Origin: a virus
Virus record (IMG/VR): IMGVR_UViG_3300001242_000073
Span: 1-29,153 of that record
Length of the DNA stretch: 29,153 nucleotides
Direction: 5' to 3' (one strand)
Shown: positions 1-6,768 of the stretch, piece after piece
Layout of the letters: every line of letters begins with the position of its first letter
Position numbering within the stretch: position 1 is the stretch's first letter
The notes under the pieces: generated by a model
What the model was told of the DNA's origin: nothing
Databases searched by the model: none
What the model saw: the letters and a program-made list of their open reading frames with translations, nothing else
Position numbers and translations under genes: made by a program

Positions 1-215
1 CCGCCACTGTCGGCCTCGTATGCCTGTCCGCCGATGATCCAGACCTGAGTATCGGCGGGTTGACCTGTGTAGTCACCCTCGACGATGCCGACGACGCCGG
101 AGGATTCCGACATATGCCCCGAAGCATTGAGCTGGAGGAGCGCTCGCTGGGTCACGCACCCCGAAAGGGAGACAATGGTCAGGCAAAATGAAAGCAAAAT
201 TCCTAAATATTTCAT
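1..215 (-). CDS. Putative phage lipoprotein (partial, cut by window edge)
   Basis: This reading frame starts with ATG and runs off the left end, giving 71 visible residues. It opens with a textbook lipoprotein signal peptide, MKYLGILLSFCLTIVSLSGC: a charged start, a hydrophobic core and an LSGC lipobox, so Cys20 would be lipidated after signal peptidase II cleavage. The visible mature part is Gly, Ser and Val rich with no domain I recognise. The start overlaps the stop of the upstream gene as ATGA, and GAGGGAG lies just before it, so it is the next gene of the late operon. The first codons (TTA, ATT, CTT, TCA, TTT) are more AT-rich than the neighbours. Phage lipoproteins are known as superinfection-exclusion factors and as outer spanin subunits; which applies here is open. 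Lipoprotein status is strong, function unknown. Confidence 0.7.
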   Translation of the reverse strand, partial: MKYLGILLSFCLTIVSLSGCVTQRALLQLNASGHMSESSGVVGIVEGDYTGQPADTQVWIIGGQAYEADSG

Positions 216-556
216 AGCTCCCTCGCGAGGTACTTCTGGTGATTCAGGGACCCGAAGCTCGTCTGGTCCCACCGTCCCCACTGCTCGAGCCGGTACTCCC
301 GGCTGTCTACCACGACGCGCTTCGACGTCGTCTCCCCGTCGCCTCCCAGGTCCCCGAGGTCCGTCTGGGTCCGGACTTTGTACCGTGCCCCGACTCGGAG
401 CCCTTCAGACAGCACCTGGAGGGCTCGTTCATCGAGAGGAGTCACGGTCGCCTGAATGGTCTGCGTGGTCGGTCCCGTCTCCGTTGCGCGACCGTCCGAC
501 CCGTAACCAACAGTATAAGTGCGGACAGTGTAGGAGGACGAAAACGGGATCGACAC
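212..556 (-). CDS. Head-completion / tail-terminator-like small virion protein
   Basis: This 114-residue protein starts at GTG (VSIPFSSSY) with GAGG about seven bases upstream. It is rich in beta strands and contains a segment reading LDERALQVLSEGLRVGARY followed by a C-terminal REYRLEQWGRW stretch. That arrangement resembles small head-closure or tail-completion proteins that assess the head-tail joint, but I do not see a diagnostic motif. It follows the connector, gp10-like and decoration genes on the same strand, which is where such a protein is expected. Its stop overlaps the lipoprotein start (ATGA). The placement supports a virion joint role; the family assignment is inference. Confidence 0.5.
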   Translation of the reverse strand: MSIPFSSSYTVRTYTVGYGSDGRATETGPTTQTIQATVTPLDERALQVLSEGLRVGARYKVRTQTDLGDLGGDGETTSKRVVVDSREYRLEQWGRWDQTSFGSLNHQKYLAREL

Positions 557-574
557 GGCAGAACCTCAGAGAGA

Positions 575-997
575 TTACGGTTTCTGGAACACGGAACCCA
601 TGCTGATCTTGAAGGTGGTTGCAGACCGCGCCTTCCCCATCAGGACAGTATACTCGCCGGAGCCGATCGCGCCGATGAGCCCGAGCAGACCGGTGGTCGG
701 ATCCGCATAATACTCTGCGTCAGGGGTCAGCCCAGCCAGCCCGGTCACGAGGGATCCATCGCCGTGATATGTGCCCATGACAGTATCCGCGTAAGTACCA
801 TCTGCGATGCCCTGGATCGAATCGCAGTCCGCCTCGACGTTGGCGTTGTAGATCGAATAGGCGCCAGCGCCATCCCCCCATACAATCGATCCGAGAACGA
901 CGCCAGCCGCTTCCGCTACTGTGCCGGAGAATTTCTGCTGTTCGTCGTCGACAGAAACAAGATGGGCATTCGCATTCATTCGTACCTGGTCAGTCAT
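575..997 (-). CDS. Decoration or fibre-like virion protein, copy 2
   Basis: This 140-residue protein has ATG preceded by GGAGG at seven bases. Its C-terminal half carries the pattern LVTGLAGLTPDAEYY, then a glycine-rich stretch and VLMGKARSATTFKIS. The block GLxGLTPGxxYY...VGxAxSxTxLxI recurs at the end of many phage head-fibre, tail-fibre and decoration proteins and probably forms a small beta domain. The gene immediately upstream ends in the same pattern (FTGLTPGQEYH ... VGLARSSTHLELS), so the two look like paralogues. The N-terminal half differs from that neighbour. The role is inferred from position among head-tail genes and from the C-terminal pattern; exact placement on the particle cannot be told. 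Confidence 0.5.
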   Translation of the reverse strand: MTDQVRMNANAHLVSVDDEQQKFSGTVAEAAGVVLGSIVWGDGAGAYSIYNANVEADCDSIQGIADGTYADTVMGTYHGDGSLVTGLAGLTPDAEYYADPTTGLLGLIGAIGSGEYTVLMGKARSATTFKISMGSVFQKP

Positions 998-1012
998 CGG
1001 TCTACCTCCAAT

Positions 1013-1402
1013 TTACGGTTTCGTTTGAGACACCATCCGACCAAAACTCAACTCGAGATGCGTCGAACTCCGAGCGAGTCCCACCTTTTTTGTCCACGTC
1101 CCCGCCGTGAGTGCTGACGCGAGCGCGAGACTCGACACGTTCAAATGGTACTCCTGCCCTGGCGTCAACCCGGTGAACCCGGGAACAACGTCGCCATCGC
1201 GGTAAAGGAGGATCGACTTTTCTGCGCTGGCCGATTTCGGCGCGAACCCGAGCAGTCCGGCGACGTCCTCTTCTGCGTTCGTCGCGACACGGACCTTCCC
1301 GGACAGGTCGGACGCCCGGACACAGACGAAAACCCTGGAGGGGATCGCCTCCGCCGTCACTGCGGGATGCTGGGGGTCGGTCGCTTGCGATAAAATTGTC
1401 AT
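1013..1402 (-). CDS. Decoration or fibre-like virion protein, copy 1
   Basis: This protein has 129 residues from the ATG that overlaps the upstream stop as TGATG, with GAGAGGA just before it. Its C-terminal half contains FTGLTPGQEYHLN and KVGLARSSTHLELSFG, the same GLTPGxxYx...VGxAxS block as the following gene. The N-terminal half (VTAEAIPSRVFVCVRASD) resembles the beta strands of small capsid-decoration proteins with a residue pattern for surface exposure. It is translationally coupled to the HK97-gp10-like gene, so it belongs to the late operon. I infer a structural decoration or fibre role. No catalytic motif is visible. Confidence 0.5.
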   Translation of the reverse strand: MTILSQATDPQHPAVTAEAIPSRVFVCVRASDLSGKVRVATNAEEDVAGLLGFAPKSASAEKSILLYRDGDVVPGFTGLTPGQEYHLNVSSLALASALTAGTWTKKVGLARSSTHLELSFGRMVSQTKP

Positions 1403-1881
1403 CAATCCTCTCCCTCTCGTACCTGATACGTATACGACCGGAGCAGGAGCCCCGTGTCGATCAAAGGTTTCGAGCTCTTCTTTCGTGCGATCGTGGACTC
1501 TGCGTTCGGGGGTTCGACCCCCCGCTGTATCGTCCGCCTGATCTGCGACGTGACGAATTCTCCGAGCGTCCCCAGCGCAGCCTCCACCGAGATGTCACCC
1601 CGCGCTGCTTTCGTGAGCACCCTGGTCGCCGCGACGTTGATCCGATTCTCGGCTTCGTCGAGAGTCTTCCGGATGGGCGCGCGCTCCGGGACCCAGACTT
1701 TTCGATTTTTTCCTGCCCAGGCCCCGAACTCGTGGACGGTCGCCAGACCTGCGACGGATATCCCCTCGTCGGGGATCTCTCCGGAACCGTCAAGCACCCC
1801 GACCGCGACGTGCATTTTGCGCCGCTTCAGGTCGTCTACCAGCTCCAGGAGGTCTTTGTATCCGTGGTCCCGGTCCTCCAC
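1402..1881 (-). CDS. HK97 gp10-like / phage virion morphogenesis protein
   Basis: This is a protein of about 159 residues with the hallmarks of the tail-completion (HK97 gp10-like) family. It has an N-terminal basic helix (LLELVDDLKRRKMHVAVGV) and a conserved VATVHEFG-type core seen here as LATVHEFGAW. Then comes WVPERAPIRKTLDE, a long helix with SQIRRTIQRGVEPPN, and the C-terminal SKPLIDTGLLLRSYTYQVRE. The phrase PLIDTGxLxxSxxYxV is characteristic of this family, which caps the tail tube or joins it to the head. I chose the GTG five bases after GAGG; a GTG two codons upstream is also possible but lies inside the ribosome site. It follows the DUF4054 connector by a few bases. Confidence 0.8.
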   Translation of the reverse strand: MEDRDHGYKDLLELVDDLKRRKMHVAVGVLDGSGEIPDEGISVAGLATVHEFGAWAGKNRKVWVPERAPIRKTLDEAENRINVAATRVLTKAARGDISVEAALGTLGEFVTSQIRRTIQRGVEPPNAESTIARKKSSKPLIDTGLLLRSYTYQVREGED

Positions 1882-1888
1882 AGTCACC

Positions 1889-2251
1889 TCAGAACGCCCT
1901 CGGGAGTCGCGCGTTCGGACTGGTCCTCATCAGCATCGCAGCCCGACGCCCATAGCTCGTCGCGGACAGGTCGTCCCCGTCCGCTGCTGCTGTCACCGCG
2001 TAGGAACGGCTCACCCCGTCGACACTCTCTGAGGAGACAGGGCCAGAGGCTCCGGACCCACCAGAGGATACGACCGTCGCCAGGTGCGCCGCGAGCAGGA
2101 TCCGGACCTGGTCCGCGCGCGTTCCCAAGATCGCGTCGTCCACCTGCTCGTCCGTCCAGTCGACGTACGTCTGCCCCTCCGTAGCGCCCACTGCTGCCAG
2201 TGTCGCGTCGTTCGGAAAGGCAGAAGTTACGTCTGACCAGACGATCGACAC
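1889..2251 (-). CDS. DUF4054-family head-tail connector
   Basis: This 120-residue protein starts at a GTG directly abutting the TAA of the upstream gene. It has the layout of DUF4054 / gp6-like connector adaptors: FPNDATLAAVGATE, YVDWTDEQVDDAILGTRADQVRILLAAHLATV, a Gly/Ser-rich linker, and a C-terminal block ATSYGRRAAMLMRT. The central helix pair followed by GPVSSESVDGVSRSY matches adaptors that form a ring under the portal. It sits between an unknown head gene and the gp10-like gene, the usual order in phages with DUF2184 capsids. Confidence is good from motif order and context. Confidence 0.72.
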   Translation of the reverse strand: MSIVWSDVTSAFPNDATLAAVGATEGQTYVDWTDEQVDDAILGTRADQVRILLAAHLATVVSSGGSGASGPVSSESVDGVSRSYAVTAAADGDDLSATSYGRRAAMLMRTSPNARLPRAF

Positions 2252-2668
2252 TTACTTCCCCTTCGGCGCGACGTACTTCGTCTCGGACATCTTCCGCAGC
2301 TCGTCAGGTGACGCCCCGGTCATCTTCTCGTACGGCCACCCCTGGACATCACGAGCACGCACGGCCAGGCGATTCTCCTCTGTGTCGGGGAGTTGCCCGA
2401 ACGTAGGAGACGAAATCATCCCGGAGAAATCGATCCGCTCGAGCAGTCCCTTGTGTCCGTCCTTGACGGCAGCACGGATGAGTCGTTCCACCTCTCCGGA
2501 CACCTCGATACTGTACGCCCGAGGGGACAAGTCGGCGTTGCGGGGGGCAGGTTTCGGGGTACTCAGGGAACACCCCCAAGGCGCGATGAAGAGCATTCGA
2601 CGCTCTTCGCCCCTGCCGATGTGGGTCGAGACCATAACGGAATTGCCCTGCTTGACGTTGAGTTTCAT
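2252..2668 (-). CDS. Unknown virion-operon protein
   Basis: This protein has 138 residues from an ATG (MKLNVKQGN) with GGAG nine bases upstream; the longer in-frame start lacks a ribosome site. It contains an alternating polar/hydrophobic N-terminal half and the segment EVERLIRAAVKDGHKGLLERIDF. The C-terminus is lysine-rich (ETKYVAPKGK). No family is recognised. It lies directly upstream of, and abuts, the DUF4054 connector, two genes after the major capsid protein. A capsid-associated or connector-accessory role is possible but rests on position alone. Confidence 0.6.
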   Translation of the reverse strand: MKLNVKQGNSVMVSTHIGRGEERRMLFIAPWGCSLSTPKPAPRNADLSPRAYSIEVSGEVERLIRAAVKDGHKGLLERIDFSGMISSPTFGQLPDTEENRLAVRARDVQGWPYEKMTGASPDELRKMSETKYVAPKGK

Positions 2669-2733
2669 TCTTGTTTCTCCGGATCGGCCGGGGGCCGAAA
2701 ACACATATTGTTAAAACAGAAAACTATCAAATC

Positions 2734-3129
2734 TCAGAACGGTGCGTACGTCGCCGGGTACCCTACTACCTGGAGAGCGCCCGACGCCAGACGAGCAGCG
2801 ATGGCAGGCATACGCTCGATCGCCCGCCACTTCTCGTCGGGGACTTCATTGACGAGCTGGGGCTGACCCTCCCCTTGGTGAGCCGGCCACAGGTCCACGG
2901 TGTCCTTCGCTCGACGCAGGGATGAGCGCAGGAGCTCCCGCTCCAGGTCCGCGCTCTGCTTTTTCGCCAGCTCGAGCGCCACGAGCGTCCGGAGCGCGTC
3001 GGCCGGGGAGACGTCCTTGGAGACGTCTATCGACGCCAGGGCACGCGCCACAGGGTCAATTTCCTCCTCTGCCTGCCGTCTCGGGATGTCCACGAATATC
3101 GGGCCAGGGGTGCAATTTTTTACATGCAT
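2734..3129 (-). CDS. Unknown helical protein after the major capsid gene
   Basis: This 131-residue protein starts at ATG with GAGG seven bases upstream. After a short N-terminal segment with CTPGPIFVDIPRRQ it is mostly helical and charged (ADALRTLVALELAKKQ, ADLERELLRSSLRRAKD). It ends in an Ala/Gly-rich tail. I recognise no domain. Genes at this position in related phages are often small head-associated or connector-assisting proteins. The intergenic bases before it include a short GTGC/GCAC inverted repeat followed by TTTT just after the capsid stop, which may lower read-through into this gene. Confidence 0.6.
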   Translation of the reverse strand: MHVKNCTPGPIFVDIPRRQAEEEIDPVARALASIDVSKDVSPADALRTLVALELAKKQSADLERELLRSSLRRAKDTVDLWPAHQGEGQPQLVNEVPDEKWRAIERMPAIAARLASGALQVVGYPATYAPF

Positions 3130-3163
3130 ATCAAGTCCTCAAAAGTGCGATCACAGCACCGTG

Positions 3164-4072
3164 TCAGATCCCCTCAAGATCAATCACAGAGAAGGGTTTC
3201 TTAACGCTGCAACCACCAGTCTTCGACTCGTAGACCACCCTCCAATTCGTACCGTCCCAGGCGACAGGGTTCCTGGTCGGGCGCATGGCGAGCAGGTGCT
3301 CGATCTTCGTCCGCGCCCTGTTGTAGTAAACGGCGACGTTCTCGCCGCCCACGCCAGCCCCCTCGAGGTGGTGGACAGGGAGGACGAGGTCGATCTGTTT
3401 CTGAGACGCGAGGAACACCTCCAGGATCGTCCTGGTGTCCCCGGACCCGGCCTGGCTGTACATCGTGCTCGAGACGTATTCGTGCTGCTCGTGAGGCAGC
3501 GCGAGCGTGTTCGGGCGCTCGATCCCCTTCGTCAGACTGACCATCTTTGAGACCGGCAAGAGCATCGCGGCCAGGATCGCGGACGCGGTGCTGTTCGAGT
3601 CGAAGGTCGTCGGCGTGACGAGTCGCAGGATATTAGGATGGTTCGCCACGCCGTAGATGCCCCTGTTGGGAGAACCCACCCACGCCGTCTCGTCGATGAG
3701 CGCCTCGTGCCCTTCCGCGACGATCACGAGCTTGTCACGGTCGAGCGGTCGGCCCGTGAGCTGCCCCTCACGGACGTCTTCGGTGTCGTACTCTGCGCCG
3801 AGCCGGATCAACCGAATCGGGACCGTGTTCGGGACGACGTCGTACTCGACGAGGGGAACCTCACGACTCCCCGGGTCCACGAACTTCGCGACGCCGACGC
3901 CCTTGGCGTGCCGGTACGTCACAGTCTTCGCACCTGGAGAGAGCCCGGGGGCCACGCTGAACGCTTGCCCGTACGTCCTGTCGGGGTACGCCTCCAGGAT
4001 GACGTCCGGCATCAGCACGTCGACCTCTTGCTCCACAAATGCAGCATCCATCCGACTCTGCTCTGTGCTCAT
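3164..4072 (-). CDS. Major capsid protein (DUF2184 family, HK97 fold)
   Basis: This 302-residue protein has ATG and a strong AGGAGGA ribosome site. It matches the DUF2184 type of major capsid protein. The N-terminus has VLMPDVILEAYPDRTYGQAF, the first core strand pair reads AKTVTYRHAKGVGVAKF, and the middle contains AVYYNRARTKIEHLLAMRP. The C-terminal half has PNTLALPHEQHEYVSS and the typical ETAWVGSPNRGIYGVANHPN segment. Proteins of this family form the icosahedral shell and are about 300 residues, as here. It follows the DUF2213 protease/scaffold and the cement protein, the canonical order. A CCCCC/GGGGG hairpin lies in its leader. Identity is inferred from these motifs and from synteny. 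Confidence 0.85.
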   Translation of the reverse strand: MSTEQSRMDAAFVEQEVDVLMPDVILEAYPDRTYGQAFSVAPGLSPGAKTVTYRHAKGVGVAKFVDPGSREVPLVEYDVVPNTVPIRLIRLGAEYDTEDVREGQLTGRPLDRDKLVIVAEGHEALIDETAWVGSPNRGIYGVANHPNILRLVTPTTFDSNSTASAILAAMLLPVSKMVSLTKGIERPNTLALPHEQHEYVSSTMYSQAGSGDTRTILEVFLASQKQIDLVLPVHHLEGAGVGGENVAVYYNRARTKIEHLLAMRPTRNPVAWDGTNWRVVYESKTGGCSVKKPFSVIDLEGI

Positions 4073-4089
4073 CCTATCCTCCTACTCGG

Positions 4090-4103
4090 CCCCCCGCAGG
4101 GGG
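4090..4103 (-). promoter_or_regulatory. GC hairpin in the leader of the capsid gene
   Basis: A perfect five-base inverted repeat CCCCC-GCA-GGGGG (extendable by one C) lies between the cement gene stop and the capsid ribosome site. No U-run follows on the minus strand, so it is not an obvious terminator. A 5' stabilising stem or a processing point for the capsid mRNA are both possible. Confidence 0.45.
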
Positions 4104-4140
4104 AATCAATGAAAAATCAGTGTCACCCGGAGGCCTGGAA

Positions 4141-5292
4141 TCAGGTCAGGGTGGACAGGTCGAACTGGATACGGACGGTCGCGTGCGCCGCGCTGGTGCC
4201 CACCGCAGCGTCGAGGAACCGCGCCCCAGAGAGCAGGATGCAGTCTCCGCTGTCGGAGTCGTTCCGGACGGAGCCGACCTTTTCGGTCCCGGTCGCCGTG
4301 ATACGGACGTAGACGGGGTCGAACCTCGACACTGTGTCGTCCGTCTCGACCGCCAGGGCGCCGGCTTCCATCACGGCCACGTCTGTCCCTGCGTCGTACT
4401 CGGACGCCCCCGTCCCGTCGCCGCCGGAGTAATTCACGGCCGCTCCGATGTGGTCGGAGCGGACGGCGAACCCCGCCAGGGGGCGGGTGAACCCGGGGGT
4501 CGTGTTCGGGGTCGTATGAACGATAGCCCACACCGCGGTGGTCGAAGTCCCCACCACTGTCGTGAACGGGGTTCCCGCGACTTCTGCGGTCAGCGTCACC
4601 TTCGTGTTGTCTTCTGCCGCGAGCACGGTCGACGCGGGGAGCACCGCGTTGAGATGCGCGACGATGCCCTCGACGATCTCCTGGACAATCGCGGTACCGT
4701 CCGCGACGTAATCCGCGAGATAGGTGTCCACGTCGTTGAGCTGGACACCGAGCGTGTACGTGAGAGAGTTGACGGCGGTCGGAGTCGCCCAGTCTACCTG
4801 AGCGACCGCGGTCGTCTTCGTCGGCCGGAGACACTGACCATCCGTGCTGTCGTGCATGACTGCCAGGCCGAACCCGATCGCGGCCCCGTCGCTGGCTGCC
4901 GTCGCTTCGACCGCGGTCACGTTCGTGGTCCCGGAATAAGTCACGTCCTCATCCGTCCCAGCGAACCGCGCCGTGCAGGTCACAGTATCCGTGAGCACAC
5001 TCGCGCTCACCCAGCCGGAAGCGATGCCGTCCGCCTCGATCGCGTCGTGGAGGTGCGTCGCGCAAGCGTTCGCACCAGCCAGCCCCGTCGCGCTGAAACT
5101 CCGGGACGATGTCCCCTTCTTGAGCGTCACCGCGTAGCTGGTCGACGTACACTGGAGTGTCTCGATCTGCGCAGCCTTGCTGTTGTTGAGCAGGCTGATG
5201 ATCTGCGGCCCGCGCCCGTCCCACCGGGGAATCATCCCCGCGAGCAGTGTCGAGCTGGGGCCGGACCCGTAATTCACCTGTGCAGCGGTCAT
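4141..5292 (-). CDS. Capsid cement / decoration protein with inserted modules
   Basis: This protein has 383 residues; the ATG is preceded by GGAGGG. The C-terminal part reads FDPVYVRITATGTEKVGSV, then CILLSGARFLDAA and a final hydrophobic strand. This is the typical end of structural cement proteins (gp24-like) found between DUF2213 and DUF2184 genes. Family members are usually near 150 residues; here the middle is expanded by two Thr/Ala-rich modules at roughly residues 50-135 and 175-260. Each has the pattern Y-V-L, an amphipathic helix with an acidic end, then a TVTxTAxxAG-type strand. The extra modules probably decorate the outer surface. The cement identity rests on the C-terminal pattern and gene order. 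Confidence 0.65.
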   Translation of the reverse strand: MTAAQVNYGSGPSSTLLAGMIPRWDGRGPQIISLLNNSKAAQIETLQCTSTSYAVTLKKGTSSRSFSATGLAGANACATHLHDAIEADGIASGWVSASVLTDTVTCTARFAGTDEDVTYSGTTNVTAVEATAASDGAAIGFGLAVMHDSTDGQCLRPTKTTAVAQVDWATPTAVNSLTYTLGVQLNDVDTYLADYVADGTAIVQEIVEGIVAHLNAVLPASTVLAAEDNTKVTLTAEVAGTPFTTVVGTSTTAVWAIVHTTPNTTPGFTRPLAGFAVRSDHIGAAVNYSGGDGTGASEYDAGTDVAVMEAGALAVETDDTVSRFDPVYVRITATGTEKVGSVRNDSDSGDCILLSGARFLDAAVGTSAAHATVRIQFDLSTLT

Positions 5293-5313
5293 AATCCTAT
5301 CCCTCCATCGTTT

Positions 5314-5328
5314 CCGCCACTCAGGCGG
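5314..5328 (-). promoter_or_regulatory. Hairpin in the leader of the cement gene
   Basis: CCGCC and GGCGG, separated by five bases, form a stem between the DUF2213 stop and the cement gene ribosome site. No U-run follows. A similar GC hairpin precedes the capsid gene, so both abundant virion genes have a structured 5' leader. Function is inferred only. Confidence 0.35.
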
Positions 5329-5351
5329 GAGAAAAATTCACCGAAAAAATT

Positions 5352-6644
5352 TTACTTCCGACCCTTCCCCGGGGGGACGTACTCGGCATCCGTCCGGGCC
5401 TTGTGAAGCTCGGCCGTCGTCTTCCCACCCTGCGACTGAGGATCCTTGGCGTTCGGATCCCGTGCAGGGGGTGTCGAGTCCGTCCGCACCTGCCGGGTCG
5501 CGACCGCGGTCTGATACATCCCGTCGAGACGCTCGCCCGTCACACCGTCCGTCTTGACGGCCGGGAGCAGTGTCTTTACGACATTGGTCCGAAGCTCGTC
5601 GTCGGTCATGGCGTCGATCCGCTTGTGCTGGTCGGTCGCGAGCACGGCCCGCGCCGTCGTCTCCAGGTCCACCCGGGGGGCCATCAGCTCGCGGAGCACC
5701 TTCGGGTCCGCCAAACGCTTCTCGGCAGCATCGGCGCGGGCTCTGGCGTCGGTCACGACTGCCTGGGTCGCTGCCTGCTCACCGGCGAGCTTCTCCTTCT
5801 CAGCCTTGATCTTCTCCATCTCAGTCATCGCCTGATCCATGGAGGTCTTGTGTGCGTCGAGCTCCTCCTTCAGCACCTCGTACCTGGCCGTCGCAGACTG
5901 AGCGTCCGCGTCCCTACGGGCGAACTCCTGCTTGAGGATTTCCGCCGTCACCTCGTCCACGCTGACTTCCCGCCCGACGCCGTCGAGCCTCATTTTTACC
6001 GTCACGGTAGCCTCCTGGTGTGGCCGAGTGTCTACTCGAGCCTGGGTAGAACTCTGCGTCGCGACGTCTGCGTCGCCTGAATTTTCTGAATCGAGATGGA
6101 CCACCATCTGGTCACCGCCCCGGGGGGTATCTGTGAGCGCCAGGTGATTATAGACTCTCGGACCCTGAATCGCGTCGTAAGCACCCCAGAGCGGATGCGT
6201 TCCGGGGGTCGGGTCATACTGCGGGAGGACGTAACCGGGGGAGGTGAAGAGTCGCGCCTGCGACAGCTTCCGCACTGCTTCCGCCGTCCGCCCGGTCAGT
6301 CGGACTCTCACGTATCCAAAATCCTGCTCTTCCGTCGCGTCGACCGCGTCGACCGTCTCGTGGACGTGCCCGACCGCGTATTTTCCTGTGTTCTCTGGCG
6401 TCAGGAGTTCGGGAGGGTGGCCCGCCGGGGGCCACGCCGTCACGGCGACGTTCCCGAGCGTCCTCAGGGACGCAGGGTCGAAAAGGTGCTCCGGGAGGAC
6501 CAGCTCGCGGCGCTTCGTCCCGTCCGCCCGCGCGTACTCGTAGATGCCGCATCTGGAGACGTCCGCCGTCGCAGAAACGGACCCGTCCGCTGCGACTTCG
6601 CGACTCAGAACCTCTCCCGGTGAATCGAAACGAACTACCTGCAC
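5352..6644 (-). CDS. DUF2213 prohead protease-like protein fused to a scaffold domain
   Basis: This protein has 430 residues, starting at a GTG (VQVVRFDSPGE) with GGGAGG six bases upstream; the longer open frame has no start signal. The first 200 residues fit DUF2213. They include GIYEYARADGTKRRELVLPE, VAVTAWPPAGHPPELL, an AVGHVHETVDAV strand, LFTSPGYVLPQYD and YNHLALTDTPRGG. The conserved HPxE and NHLAL elements are likely catalytic or structural in this prohead-protease-like family. The second half is a long charged coiled coil (KEELDAHKTSMDQAMTEMEK and more), typical of an internal scaffold, ending in a basic, Pro-rich tail. A fused protease-scaffold fits its place upstream of the capsid genes. 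Confidence 0.8.
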   Translation of the reverse strand: MQVVRFDSPGEVLSREVAADGSVSATADVSRCGIYEYARADGTKRRELVLPEHLFDPASLRTLGNVAVTAWPPAGHPPELLTPENTGKYAVGHVHETVDAVDATEEQDFGYVRVRLTGRTAEAVRKLSQARLFTSPGYVLPQYDPTPGTHPLWGAYDAIQGPRVYNHLALTDTPRGGDQMVVHLDSENSGDADVATQSSTQARVDTRPHQEATVTVKMRLDGVGREVSVDEVTAEILKQEFARRDADAQSATARYEVLKEELDAHKTSMDQAMTEMEKIKAEKEKLAGEQAATQAVVTDARARADAAEKRLADPKVLRELMAPRVDLETTARAVLATDQHKRIDAMTDDELRTNVVKTLLPAVKTDGVTGERLDGMYQTAVATRQVRTDSTPPARDPNAKDPQSQGGKTTAELHKARTDAEYVPPGKGRK

Positions 6645-6676
6645 GCGCGCCTCCCTGATATTTTTCACAGTGCTCC

Positions 6677-6718
6677 GTGAATTTTTTATTGACGAGAACG
6701 ATATACACTGTGTATATT
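6677..6718 (+). promoter_or_regulatory. Phage promoter module P1 (clamp operon)
   Basis: GTGAATTTTTTA is followed by the -35 TTGACG, an 18-base spacer and the -10 TATATT. The distance from GTG to the -10 equals that of other copies of this module. The bases after the -10 match the shared start sequence GGAGACAGGATTTTGATTT. It drives the sliding-clamp operon with a leader of about 44 bases. It is the only copy with a perfect palindrome over its -10. Confidence 0.75.
6701..6717. promoter_or_regulatory. Palindromic operator over the P1 -10 box
   Basis: ATATACAC-T-GTGTATAT is a perfect 17-base palindrome covering the end of the spacer and five of six bases of the -10 box. That position is typical of a repressor operator. 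The HTH protein encoded second in this operon is a natural candidate for the ligand, but that is inference. Confidence 0.6.
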
Positions 6719-6768
6719 GGAGACAGGATTTTGATTTCGCTGAATTTTTAACCAGACTGGAGGCAACC

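Noticed and set aside
3141-3159. GTGC/GCAC inverted repeat with TTTT after the capsid gene as a terminator
   Set aside because: The stem is only four base pairs, so read-through is expected. It is mentioned in the neighbouring gene entry but not called.
239-6623. Long plus-strand ORFs opposite the virion genes (for example 4039-5406)
   Set aside because: They are complements of well-supported minus-strand genes, are Arg/Pro/His rich, and have no ribosome sites or recognisable domains.
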